The translations under genes were made by a program, and so were the position numbers. Of a stretch of DNA of 64,000 bases, positions 50,101 through 64,000 are shown one piece after another. The stretch's first letter is position 1, and the number at the start of each line of letters is the position of its first letter. Under the pieces are notes generated by a model. The model did not search any database, was not told the DNA's origin, and saw only the letters and a program-made list of their open reading frames with translations. This stretch comes from Allokutzneria multivorans (GTDB taxonomy: Bacteria; Actinomycetota; Actinomycetes; Mycobacteriales; Pseudonocardiaceae), in the NCBI RefSeq assembly GCF_039537405.1, contig NZ_BAABAL010000019.1, positions 1-64,000 on the forward strand, in the 5' to 3' direction.

Positions 50101-53100
50101 TGAGCACCGCGAGCTGCGCGATCACCATGTCCAGGGACCGAGGCAGGGCAAGCGCCACAACACGTTCCGGCCCAACACCCTTCGCGATCAGTTCCCGAGC
50201 GAGGCCGTTGACCCGGCCAGCCAAGTCGGCGTAGCTCAACGAAACCTCGCCGAAGCGCACTGCGGGGGCGTCGGCGTCGCGTCGGACCTGAGCCTCGAAC
50301 AGCTCCGGGATCGTGGCAGCCGGAAGCTCAACGGACGTGTCGTTGTACTCGGCCAGCAGCCGGTGCCGCTCATCCGCGCTCAGCACGTCGAGTGCGCTGA
50401 TCCTGGTGTCAGGAGCGGATGTCACGGCGGTGAGCAGGCGGATGAAGCGCTCAACCAGGGTCTCGACGGTGGCACGGTCGAAGAGGTCGACGGCGTACTG
50501 CACGCTCGCCCGCGCTCCCGCGTCGGACTCGATCACGTCGAAGACCAGGTCCATCTTCGCCACGCCAATGGACATGTCCTCGGCGGTGACGACGAGACCC
50601 GGCATGTCGATCCCGCCCGCGATGTCCCGGTTCACCGTTAGCGCGACCTGGAACAGCGGGTGGTGCGCCAGTGAACGATCCGGGTTCAGCACCTCCACCA
50701 AGCGATCGAACGGCACGTCCTGGTTCGCGTAGGCCGCGAGGTCGGTTTCCCGGACCCGCGCCAGAAGGTCCACAAAGGACGGATCTCCCGACAGATCTGT
50801 TCGCAGCACCACCGTGTTGACGAAGAGCCCGACCAGCCCGTCCAGGGCCTCGTCCGAACGCCCCGCGACCGGCGCGCCGAACGCGATGTCGGTCCCAGCA
50901 CCCATCCGCGACAACAGCGCGGCCAGCGCGGCGCGAATCACCATGAAGACGGTGGCGCCGTGTTGGCGCGCCACAGCAAGGATCTGCTCGTACAGCTCCG
51001 GGCTGAGGTCGAAGGAGACCACGTCCCCGTGGTGCGAGGCAATCGCCGGGCGAGGCCGATCGGTCGGCAGCTCGATCAGCTCCGGCAAGCCCGCCAGCGC
51101 GCCACGCCAGAAGTCGAGCTGCGCCTTCTCCTCCGTGGCAAGCACATCACGCTGCCACACCGCGTAATCCGCGTAGGAAACCGCAAGCGGCGCCCAGTCC
51201 GGCGCATTCCCAGCCAGCCGCGCAGTGTAGGCCACCGCCAGGTCGCGGCACATCGGCCCGTGCGACCAACCGTCAGTGGCAATGTGATGCATAAGGAGAA
51301 GAAGCGCGTGCTCGTTCTCGCCAGCAGAGAACAGGCTGGCACGCAACGGAATCTCGCCACCGAGGTCAAACGGCCGACGAGCCTCCGACAGCAGATCGCC
51401 CTCAACCACGGCGATGGTCGGCGTCCAGCCGAGCACGCGACGGCGCGGAGTCCCGTCGACGGACCCGAAGACGGTCCGCAACGGCTCATGACGCTCAACG
51501 ACATCACCGAGAGCAGCCGTCAGCGCCTCCACGTCGAGCTGCCCATTCAGGCGCAGCACCAACGGCACGTTGTACGTCGGGCTCGGACCATCGAGTTCGT
51601 GCAGGAACCACAGGCGCTGCTGCGCGAACGACAGCTGATCGTGCTCCGCCGCTGGCCGCAGTTCGGGCCGCGCCTCCTCGGCGGACGCGAGCCGCTCCGC
51701 CAGCTGCCCCACGGTCGGCGCCTCGAAGAGATCGCGGATGCTCAGTTCGGCGCCCAGCTCCGCGCGAACCCGGCTGACCAGGCGCGAGGCGAGCAGCGAA
51801 TGCCCGCCGAGGTCGAAGAAGTTGTCCTCCACGCCGACCCGCTCAGCCCCGAGGAGCCGGGCGAACAGTCCACAAAGGATCTCCTCGCGAGCGGTGCGCG
51901 GCGCACGGCCCGACACACCACCGAAGTCCGGCTCCGGCAGCAACTTGCGGTCGATCTTGCCATTGGAGTTGAGCGGCAGTGCGTCCATGACCACGACCGC
52001 GCTCGGCACCATGTAGTCCGGCAGGTTCCGCGCCAGGTACTCGCGCAAACCCACGTCACTCTTGGCCACCACGTAGGCCACCAAGCGGCCATCGCGCACC
52101 ATCACGGTCGCCTGGGAAACCCGAGCGGCCAGCACCGCCTCGATCTCACCCAGCTCGATGCGGAAGCCGCGCACCTTCACCTGGTGGTCGGCGCGCCCCA
52201 CGAACTCGATCTGCCCGTCAGCGTTCCACCGCACCACATCTCCGGTGCGGTACATCCGGCCGCCGAAGGGGCACGCGACGAACCGCTCCGCCGTCAACCC
52301 AGGCTGTCCCACGTAGCCACGCGCGAGCCCATCACCGGCCAGGTACAGCTCCCCCGCCACCCCAGGCGGAACCAAGCGCAGCGAGGAATCGAGCACGTAA
52401 GCGCGGAGGTTGTCCATCGCGCGGCCGATCGGCACGGTGCCCTCAGCACGATACGGCGCCTGCGTGGGGAAACACGTCGCAAAGGTCGTCGTCTCGGTCG
52501 GCCCGTAGACGTGCACCACGCGCGTGTCCGGGCAGTGGTCGAGCACCCGGTGAACCGCGCTCGGCGACACCGCTTCGCCGCCGTGCCACACCTGGTGCAC
52601 TGTCGAGAACGCGGCCGGATTCTCTTCTGCCACCAGGTTGAACAGCGCGGTGGTGAGGAAGACGCACGTGACCTCGTGCGCGCGCAGGACCTCGGTCAGC
52701 ACGCGAACGTCGATGTCACCGTCCGGCGCGATCACCACCTGGTTCCCCGCGAGCAACGGCGCCCACACCTCGTAGGTCGCCGCGTCGAAAGCATGCGAGG
52801 AGTGCAGCAAAACCCGGCGCTGCGACTCACCCTGCCACCGCTGGTCGGCGGTGAGCGCGATCACGTCCGCGTGGGTGACCGCGACACCCTTCGGCGTTCC
52901 CGTCGAACCCGACGTGTACATGACGTACGCAAGGTTCTCGTTGTGCGGGCGCACAGCCAGGTCGGTGTCGGGGTAGCCGTCGAGCGGCTCCGCGTCGAAC
53001 ACCACCACTGTGGCGTCGTGCTCGAAGTCCCGGTCGGCCATGGCCAGGTCGGTGAGCAGCACCGTTGCCCGCGTTTCCCGCATGGCCCATGACATCCGGG

Positions 53101-54714
53101 ACGCCGGGTAGCTCGGGTGCAGCGGGACGTAGACCCCACCCGCCTTCACCACCGCCAGCATCGCCACGACGAGATCGATCGACCGCGCCGCCAGCAGGCC
53201 GACCGCGACCTCCGGCCCCACACCGAGATCCGCCAAGCGGTGCGCCAGCCGGTTTGCCCGCGCGTTCAGCTCCGCATAGGAAACCGTGTCAGCACCGAAG
53301 ACGAGCGCGCCAGCGTCCGGGGTGAGCCGCGCCTGCGCTTCGAACAGCGACGCGATGTCGCCGCCGGGGATCGGCCTCGCGGTGTCGTTCCACGATGCGA
53401 TCTGCTGCTTCTCTTCCTCAGCAAGCAGATCCACCTCGCCGATGCGACTGTCCGGATTGGACACCAGTGCTTCGGTCAAGCGCACGAATCGCGCGGCCAG
53501 GCCCTCGGCGGCGGCCCGGTCAAACAGGTCCTCCGCGTACTCCAGGGTTCCCACAACGCCGGAAGCGGTTTCCTGCAAGCTGAACGACAGGTCGAACTTC
53601 GCGATGCCGATCAGGTCGGTGGGCAGCACCTCGGCTTGCAGGCCGCGCAGGGAAACCCCGTCCGCGTCAGCGTTCTGCAACACAAGGGCGACCTGGAACA
53701 GCGGGTGATGGCCAAGACTGCGGGCCGGGTTGACGGCCTCCACGACACGGTCGAACGGCACGTCCTGGTGGGAGAACGCGTCAAGGTCGGCGCTGCGCAC
53801 GCGCTCCAGAAGCTCTCGGAACGTCGGATCTCCGGCGGTGTTCGTGCGCAGCACCAAGGTGTTGACGAAGAACCCGACCAGGTCCTCCAGTTCTTCCTCC
53901 GTGCGCCCAGCGACCACGGTGCCGACCGGGACGTCCGTGCCCGCGCCGACCCGGGTCAGCAGTGTGGCGATGGCGGCCTGCAACACCATGAACGGCGTCG
54001 TCGAGGTCTCCTGGGCAAGCTCCGCAAGCGATGCGTCGAGCCGTACCCTGACCTTGTTTCCACGATGGGATGCGACGGCGGGCCGGGGCTTGCTCGTCGG
54101 CAGCTCCAGCAACTCCGGCGCGCCGCGCAGGGCTTCGGTCCAGTAGCCGAGCTGACGGCTGATGAGGCTGTCCGGATCATCCTCGCTGCCAAGGACTTCC
54201 TGCTGCCACAACGCGTAGTCAGCGTACTGCACGGGCAGATCTGTCCACTGTGGACCGCATCCGAGTGATCGCGCGTCGTACGCGATGGACAGATCGCGCA
54301 GCAGAGGACGCGTCGACCAGCCGTCGGAGATCACGTGGTGCGTCACGATCAGCAGGACGTGCTCATCAAGCCCGAGCCGGAAGAGTGTCACGCGCAGCGG
54401 CACTTCGGCGGTGAGGTCGAAGGCCTGGTTCGTGGTCTCGGTGATCGCGCCCGCCAAAGCCTCCTCCGAGATGTCCACAATGGACACATCGGGGCAGAAC
54501 GACGGCAGGACCTGCTGCCGGGGCTCGCCGTCGACCTCGGGGAAGCAGGTGCGCAACGACTCGTGCCGCCCCACCACGTCACCGACGGCCTCGCGCAGCG
54601 CGTCGAGGTCGAGCACACCGGAGAGCCGCACCGCGAGCGGCACGTTGTAGGTGGCGCTCGGGCCTTCGAGGCGGTGCAGGAACCACAGCCTCTGCTGCGC
54701 GAAGGACAGGGGGA

Positions 54715-54718
<4 letters not shown>
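44138..54718 (-). CDS. NRPS, modules 3-5: C-A-T-C-A-T-C-A-T-E
   Basis: Protein of 3526 residues. C1 1-440, A1 455-930, T1 about 940-1010, C2 1030-1450, A2 1463-1935, T2 1940-2005, C3 2025-2470, A3 2483-2955, T3 2960-3030 (GGDSI), E 3055-3500 (HHLAVDG, EGHGRE, NYLGRF). All C domains keep HHxxxDG. Pocket readings: A1 D-A-Y-F-W-G-V-T-F-K, like Ile/Val codes; A2 and A3 both D-A-W-T-V-A-A-V-C-K, an aromatic (Phe-type) code. The E domain predicts D configuration at residue 5. A2 and A3 are almost identical from core A3 to the start of T. The GTG at 54718 overlaps the first NRPS stop. Confidence 0.95.
45800..46870 (-). repeat. Duplicated A-subdomain block, copy in module 5
   Basis: Partner of the block at 48860-49945. 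DNA identity looks near 85-90% by eye, with many third-position changes, so the duplication or conversion is not very recent or has been followed by drift. Confidence 0.8.
48860..49945 (-). repeat. Duplicated A-subdomain block, copy in module 4
   Basis: Encodes PAWVIYTSGSTGRPKG through the start of the T domain. Its protein is nearly identical to the block at 45800-46870, whereas the N-terminal 150 residues of the two A domains differ clearly. Confidence 0.8.
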
Positions 54719-59694
<4,976 letters not shown>

Positions 59695-59732
59695 CCCGCT
59701 GGCTCCTAGCGCGTCCTGGCTCTGCCATTCGC

Positions 59733-59764
59733 AACCTACGAGGCCGCGTTATTACCCCCGTATC
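59733..59764 (-). promoter_or_regulatory. SARP-type promoter F (main NRPS operon)
   Basis: Minus strand: GATACG (59764-59759) and AATAAC (59753-59748), 11 bp apart, 9 bases, then -10 TAGGTT (59738-59733). Predicted leader about 32 bases. It would drive the 22-kb operon of three NRPSs and a P450. Confidence 0.75.
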
Positions 59765-59790
59765 ACCGCCCCACCCACCCCCGCGCCTAC

Positions 59791-59843
59791 GTACCCAATG
59801 TGGCATTTGTTTCGCCAGACGTAACAAATGCCACATTGGGTAC
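59791..59843. terminator. Perfect 20-bp inverted repeat
   Basis: Arms 59791-59810 (GTACCCAATGTGGCATTTGT) and 59824-59843 are perfect complements around a 13-base loop. It lies between the end of the permease-ketoreductase operon and the NRPS promoter, so it is probably the terminator that insulates them. The arms are much less GC-rich than their surroundings. Confidence 0.75.
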
Positions 59844-59963
59844 ACAACACCGGCGGGTTCAGCAGTCTTCAAGACCCACAAACCCCCACCCGGCGCGTCG
59901 CAAACGGCCGCAAACCCCAGCGCGGTTGCGGACAACGCGAGCGGGGTGAAGACGCGCGAACCG

Positions 59964-60956
59964 CTAGCGCACCGCGACAGGCGCAGGCGTGCGCTCGGCG
60001 TGCATGGTCTCCGCAGCGCCGCGCAACGCCGACGAGAGCTCGACGCGCGGCGCCCACCCCGTCACGTTGCCGAACTCCTTTGTACCCACAACGAAATCGA
60101 GCAGATCGGTGGTGACCGCGTGCTCCGGCTCCACCTGGACGACCGGCACGGCGGGCTCGCCCGTGACCGACGCGACGAGGGAAGCAACCGAGTGGAACGC
60201 CGAACCCATCGGCGTCGCCACACACGTCCCGATCAGCCAAGCACGCCCAGCAAGAGCGTCCGCGTGATCAAGAGCGGCCACGAACGCCCGCGCGGCGTCG
60301 TCGACGCACAGCAGGTCCCGAGCAACGGAACCGTCGTGCCACATCGTCAGCGGCTGCCCGGAGAAAGCCCGCCGCATCATCGCCGCGAGCACACCACGCT
60401 CCAAAGAGGACGGTCCGATTCCCTGACCGTACAAGGTGGGCAGCCGAAGCGTGACGCCGCGAACGAGGCCGTCGGCGGTGGCCTCGTTCAACGCGCGCTC
60501 AGCGGCGAGCTTGTGCCGGTCGTACTCCGTCACCGGCGAGTCGAGCTCACCACCGGTGATCAGCCCACTGGGCTCGCCCAGTTGCGAGATGGAGCCGGCG
60601 AACACCACGACGGGCGGCGTCCGACGCCCGCTCAGCGCGGAGATGACCTCGTGCATCACGCCGAGGTTGACCCGCTTCGCCGAGGTGTCGCCCTCAGCGA
60701 CGCGCCAGGTCGACGATCCCGCGATGTGCGCGGCGAGGTGGATCACCACGTCCGCCCCGGCGACGGCTTCAGCCACCGCACCGGACTGGGTGAGATCGCT
60801 GGCCAGCGTCTCCACTTCGGCCCGGCAGCCGGTGGGCGCGACGATGCGGCGGCGAGAGACCAGGCGCAGCCGCACGTCGCGGCCGGCGAACTGACGGGTG
60901 AGCGCGGTACCGACGAAGCCGGACGCGCCGAGGACGACCACCAAAGGACTGCTCAT
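59964..60956 (-). CDS. NDP-4-keto-deoxysugar 4-ketoreductase-like epimerase family protein
   Basis: NAD(P)-dependent extended-SDR protein of 330 residues. The dinucleotide motif VVLGASGFVGTAL is at the N-terminus, the catalytic YxxxK in EYDRHKLAAERAL, and RLPTLYGQG follows. The sequence style (VRLRLVSRRR near residue 30) resembles 4-ketoreductases of deoxyhexose pathways such as EryBIV. It would finish an NDP-deoxysugar used by the nearby glycosyltransferase. No other sugar genes are in the window. It is 51 bp downstream of the permease gene in the same operon. Confidence 0.75.
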   Translation of the reverse strand: MSSPLVVVLGASGFVGTALTRQFAGRDVRLRLVSRRRIVAPTGCRAEVETLASDLTQSGAVAEAVAGADVVIHLAAHIAGSSTWRVAEGDTSAKRVNLGVMHEVISALSGRRTPPVVVFAGSISQLGEPSGLITGGELDSPVTEYDRHKLAAERALNEATADGLVRGVTLRLPTLYGQGIGPSSLERGVLAAMMRRAFSGQPLTMWHDGSVARDLLCVDDAARAFVAALDHADALAGRAWLIGTCVATPMGSAFHSVASLVASVTGEPAVPVVQVEPEHAVTTDLLDFVVGTKEFGNVTGWAPRVELSSALRGAAETMHAERTPAPVAVR

Positions 60957-61007
60957 CGATTCCCACTCTCCACAATGGACTCCACAGGGGGCGGTGTGAA
61001 ACAGGGT

Positions 61008-61805
61008 TCAGCTCCTGCGCGTGTACCTGCGCACGGCCAGCGGCGCGAACACCGCGGTGAGGCCGACGATCCAGGCCAGCGACAGCAGCACGGGCTGCGC
61101 GACGGGACCACCGGTGAGCAGGCCGCGCGCCGCGTCGCACACGGAGGTGACGGGGTTGATCGCGGCGAAGGCCTGGAGCCAGCCGGGCATCGTCACCGGC
61201 GGCACGAACATGGAACTGCCGAACTGCAACGGGATCATCCACAGGAAGCCCACGCTGCCGACGGCCTGCGGACTGCGCACGAGCAGCCCGACGTAGGCCG
61301 ACACCCAGCACAGCGCCGACCCGAAGGCCAGCAGCAGCAGGACCGCGGCGAGCACCTCGACCGGCCCGGTCTGCACGCGGAACCCGACCACCAGGGCGAA
61401 GGCGAACATCACCGCCAGCGCGACGGCCATCCGCACCACGTCGGCGGTGATCCGCCCGCCCAGCACGGCGGAGCGCGCGATCGGCATGGCGTGGAAGCGG
61501 TCCATGATGCCGGTGGCGAAGTCGAGGTTCAGCCCGATCCCGGTGGCCCGCGAGGCGAAGGCGATGGCCTCCACCATCATGCCCGGCATCAGGTAGAGCA
61601 CGTACTCGCCCTGCCCCTTGCTGATCGCGCCGCCGAAGAGGTACAGGAAGATCAGCGACAGCACCATCGGCATGACCGTGGCGTCCACCAGCCGCAGCGG
61701 TTCCGCGCGCAGCTGCAACAGATTCCGGCGGCTGAGCGCCACAACGTGCCGAGCGGTCCGAGCAGTCCTCGACACCGACACGTCCGCACGGATGGCTGAA
61801 GTCAC
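61008..61805 (-). CDS. ABC-2 family permease (second)
   Basis: Membrane protein of 265 residues with six hydrophobic segments and the DrrB-type DFATGIMDRFHAM element. It resembles the permease at 31502-32284 but no ATPase is adjacent. It either shares the DrrA-like protein encoded at 30264 or uses one outside the window. The GTG at 61805 coincides with the predicted transcript start of its SARP-type promoter, so a leaderless message is expected. Confidence 0.88.
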   Translation of the reverse strand: MTSAIRADVSVSRTARTARHVVALSRRNLLQLRAEPLRLVDATVMPMVLSLIFLYLFGGAISKGQGEYVLYLMPGMMVEAIAFASRATGIGLNLDFATGIMDRFHAMPIARSAVLGGRITADVVRMAVALAVMFAFALVVGFRVQTGPVEVLAAVLLLLAFGSALCWVSAYVGLLVRSPQAVGSVGFLWMIPLQFGSSMFVPPVTMPGWLQAFAAINPVTSVCDAARGLLTGGPVAQPVLLSLAWIVGLTAVFAPLAVRRYTRRS

Positions 61806-61811
61806 CCTTCG

Positions 61812-61843
61812 AGCGTAGAAACGCCCTTTATTTACCCGATATC
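61812..61843 (-). promoter_or_regulatory. SARP-type promoter G (second permease operon)
   Basis: Minus strand: GATATC (61843-61838) and AATAAA (61832-61827), 11 bp apart, 9 bases, then -10 TACGCT (61817-61812). Position +1 would be 61805, the first base of the start codon. Confidence 0.75.
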
Positions 61844-62981
61844 ACAGGGATTCCAGCCGCGCGACGATGTCGGCCGGGGTCGGCATGGTGGCGATCTCCG
61901 CGCGGACCTCCTCGGCGGCCGAGCGCATCTTCTCGTCGGTGACCACGCGCTCCAGCATCGCGGTGTCCACGGCCTCAGGGCTGACGAACAGCCCGGCGCC
62001 GCGCTTGTCCACCGCCTCGCCGTTGATGTTGCCGTCACCGCCGCCCGGCAGCACGATCTGCGTGATCCCGTTGTGCAGCGCGGTCAACGTGGTTCCCCCG
62101 CCGCCGTGGTGGACCAGGGCGGTGCAGGTCGGCAGCAGCGACGACAACGGGACCCAGCCCGCGATGCGCACGTTCGGCGGGATGGGACCGAGCGACTCGG
62201 TGTCCACCTCTCCCAGTGCCAGCACGAACTCCGCGTCCAGATCACCCGCCGCGTCCAGCACCGCCGCGACCGGACCGAGCCCGCCGAGGTGCACCGAGAC
62301 CGATCCGAGCGTGACACCGATCCGGGGCCGCTCCGGCCCAGCAGCGTTGGGCGGCAACCAGTCCGGCACCACGGCACCGCCGTTGAACGGCACGTAGCGC
62401 ATGGGCCAGCCCTCCGAGGAGCCGCCGACCATGCTCGGCGGCGCCACGTCGATCTTGATCCGCACCTCGGGCAGGCCGGGTGCGCCGTGCTCGGCGAAGA
62501 CGGGGGAAAGCCTGTCGTACATGGCTTCCGGCACCTCACCGGTCCGGCCGAAGCCGTCGCCGAGGTCCACCGACGGCACGCCCAGCTTGGCCGCCGCGAT
62601 CAACGCGGCCCCGTGCAGCGCGCCGTGCACGATGACGTCCGGCCGCCACGCTTCGGCCAGATCCGTCACCGGAAGCGTGATCTGCTCGGTGATCCCGGCG
62701 AACACCGGGACCGCTTCGAGCATGTCGGTGAGCCCGGCGCCGTTGTCGCCGCGCATCTTCGCGTTCAGCTCGGGATACCGGCGCTCCAGCTCGGCGAACA
62801 CCTCCGGCTGGTCGGCACCGAGGCCGATGTCGACGACCGGCAGCCCGGCCCGCTCGACGGCGACGCCCGCGTAGGCCGTGCCGAAGAGCACCTCGTGCCC
62901 GGCAGCGCGCAGCGCCCATGCCAGGGGGACGGTGGGGAAGGAGTGTCCGATTCCGGGAATCGGCAAGAACAACACGCGCAT
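61842..62981 (-). CDS. GT1-family glycosyltransferase
   Basis: Natural-product glycosyltransferase of the GT-B fold, 379 residues. The acceptor-side N-terminus MRVLFLPIPGIGHSFPTVPLAWAL and the nucleotide-sugar motif VHHGGGGTTLTALHNGITQIVLPGGGDGNING are clear. This type uses NDP-deoxysugars and transfers to O or N of polyketides and peptides. Together with the ketoreductase it implies a glycosylated peptide. The ATG at 62981 coincides with +1 of promoter H, so the message is probably leaderless. The stop overlaps promoter G. Confidence 0.9.
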   Translation of the reverse strand: MRVLFLPIPGIGHSFPTVPLAWALRAAGHEVLFGTAYAGVAVERAGLPVVDIGLGADQPEVFAELERRYPELNAKMRGDNGAGLTDMLEAVPVFAGITEQITLPVTDLAEAWRPDVIVHGALHGAALIAAAKLGVPSVDLGDGFGRTGEVPEAMYDRLSPVFAEHGAPGLPEVRIKIDVAPPSMVGGSSEGWPMRYVPFNGGAVVPDWLPPNAAGPERPRIGVTLGSVSVHLGGLGPVAAVLDAAGDLDAEFVLALGEVDTESLGPIPPNVRIAGWVPLSSLLPTCTALVHHGGGGTTLTALHNGITQIVLPGGGDGNINGEAVDKRGAGLFVSPEAVDTAMLERVVTDEKMRSAAEEVRAEIATMPTPADIVARLESL

Positions 62982-62987
62982 GCGGCC

Positions 62988-63019
62988 ACGGTAGGAACCC
63001 GCCTTATCGGGTCCATATC
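62988..63019 (-). promoter_or_regulatory. SARP-type promoter H (glycosyltransferase)
   Basis: Minus strand: GATATG (63019-63014) and GATAAG (63008-63003), 11 bp apart, 9 bases, then -10 TACCGT (62993-62988). Position +1 would be 62981, the A of the ATG. It touches the stop codon of the upstream regulator gene. Confidence 0.75.
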
Positions 63020-64000
63020 AGCTTGCCAGTTCGCCCATCAGCGTGGTGATCCGCCGCCGCTCGATGGACGCCGTCGGCAGCACGGCGTCGGCTTCCCGGT
63101 GCCCGAGCCGCCACGCCGCCGTCGCGAGGTCCAAAGCCTGCAGCACCAAGCCCATCCGCAGCGCCTGCTCGATCGCGGCGAGCACCGAGGCCCGCTCGGT
63201 CTCGAACCAGGTGACCGGATCGCCGACCAGCTCACGCGGGTCGAGCCCGCTGGGAACCGCCCTCGGCTGGTGGTCCACCGCCACCGCCGCGAGCGCGACC
63301 CACGCGTCGAAGGCACGCCTGCACGCGGTGGAAGACTCCGTGCGCCCCGCCTTTTCCCTTGCGTGGCAACGCAAGAGCGGCTGGAAGTGGTAGCGCGTCG
63401 AGCCGTCGGCCGCCGAGGAGACCTCCAACAGCTGCGAGTCGACCAGCTCCTCCGCCAACGACTCCGCCTCCTCCAGCCCGCAGTCGAGCACCGCCGCGCC
63501 GACCCACGCCGCGAAGTCCGGCACGTCCAGCACACCCAGCCGCGCGTACAAGGTCGCCGTCGCGGGCGAGAGCCGCCGGTAGCTCGCGTCGAAGCTGGCC
63601 CGCACCCCGAACTCGTCCAGCCGCCGGTCCTCGTCCTCGGCCAGCCGGGCGAGGCGCACCAAGCTCCAGTGCGGCTTGGCCTCCACCCTCGCCGCGGCCA
63701 CGCTCAGCGCGAGGGGCAGCCCGCCGCACAGTTCGCTCAGCCGCCCGGCAGCAGCCGCGTCAGTCGCGCCCAGCAACGCCACCGATTCGGCCTGGCTGAG
63801 CGCGGTCAACCGCAGTCGCAGCGCGCAGTGCCCGCCGATCAGCTCACCGATCTGGTCCCGACCGGTCACCAGCACGACGTTGTCACCGCTGCCCGGCAGC
63901 AGCGGGCGCACCTGCGCGAAGGAACTGGCGTTGTCCAGCACGACCAACGTCCGCTTGCCGTCGAGCAGGCTGCGGTAGAGCGCCGAGCGCTCGCCGGGAT
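63018..64000 (-). CDS. AfsR/SARP-type regulator, C-terminal part (runs off right edge)
   Basis: Partial gene; the frame is open to the window edge. The visible product is the C-terminal part of an NB-ARC ATPase. ALYRSLLDGKRTLVVLDNASSFAQVRPLLPG holds the Walker B region, followed by VVLVTGRDQIG, LSELCGGLPLALSVAAARV, and a winged-helix segment (FDASYRRLSPATATLYARLGVLD). This is the order seen in AfsR/DnrI-type large SARPs, whose winged-helix and BTAD domains would lie beyond position 64000. It ends shortly after NB-ARC without a long TPR array. It is the obvious candidate to bind the eight 11-bp repeat promoters. A regulator with NB-ARC but no SARP domain cannot be excluded from this fragment. 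Confidence 0.8.
   Translation of the reverse strand, partial: PGERSALYRSLLDGKRTLVVLDNASSFAQVRPLLPGSGDNVVLVTGRDQIGELIGGHCALRLRLTALSQAESVALLGATDAAAAGRLSELCGGLPLALSVAAARVEAKPHWSLVRLARLAEDEDRRLDEFGVRASFDASYRRLSPATATLYARLGVLDVPDFAAWVGAAVLDCGLEEAESLAEELVDSQLLEVSSAADGSTRYHFQPLLRCHAREKAGRTESSTACRRAFDAWVALAAVAVDHQPRAVPSGLDPRELVGDPVTWFETERASVLAAIEQALRMGLVLQALDLATAAWRLGHREADAVLPTASIERRRITTLMGELAS

Overview
The window is high-GC DNA with short intergenic gaps, ATGA/GTGA stop-start overlaps and many GTG starts. Gene content (NRPS genes with MbtH, an AfsR/SARP-type regulator, LigC, HrpA, an arg operon in the order C-J-B-D-F-R-x-H next to tyrS) points to a filamentous actinomycete, most likely of the Pseudonocardiales. 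The genus cannot be fixed from sequence alone.

Positions 1-21700 are mainly core genome. Three tandem promoters near the left edge point leftward, away from tyrS, and look like rRNA-operon promoters whose 16S gene lies outside the window. Then come tyrS, a 3-methyladenine glycosylase and a leftward arginine operon (argC, J, B, D, F, R, an argG-derived small ORF, argH). Rightward genes follow: an APH-like kinase, LigC DNA ligase, HrpA helicase, a TAP-like lipoprotein that has lost its nucleophile serine, and an HdeD-like membrane protein. A QorB/HxlR divergent pair closes the block. Two clusters of 30-bp degenerate repeats flank ligC-hrpA. A 27-residue, eight-cysteine miniprotein sits opposite the lipoprotein.

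Positions 21700-64000 are a nonribosomal peptide gene cluster. It has a tryptophan halogenase with flavin reductase and SbnA/SbnB enzymes for L-2,3-diaminopropionate (Dap). Two Fe(II)/2-oxoglutarate hydroxylases (VioC/AsnO-like and SyrP-like) and two P450s are also present. The NRPS parts are a stand-alone A-T protein, MbtH and three large NRPSs. Their order reads A-T-C-A-T, C-A-T-C-A-T-C-A-T-E, then C-T-C-A-T-TE. Accessory genes are a DrrA-like ATPase, two ABC-2 permeases, a deoxysugar 4-ketoreductase and a glycosyltransferase. My reading of the specificity pockets gives a seven-residue glycopeptide: X (pocket without Asp235), Asn, Ile/Val, aromatic, D-aromatic, trans-loaded Dap, Arg-like. 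A chlorinated tryptophan is expected, probably at one of the aromatic positions.

Every operon head of the NRPS cluster carries the same composite element: hexamers of type RATANN, usually 11 bp apart, ending exactly 9 bp before a TANNNT -10 box. I found eight. This is SARP-type architecture, and the C-terminal part of an AfsR/SARP-type regulator is encoded at the right edge. Three of these promoters predict transcription starting on or next to the start codon.

A separate RiPP locus is nested between the two P450 genes (33594-37507): an XRE-TPR regulator, an acidic precursor peptide, an ATP-grasp ligase and a PIMT-like methyltransferase, closed by a 16-bp hairpin. It matches the graspetide/aspartimide class and lacks the SARP element, so it appears to be an independent, inserted system.
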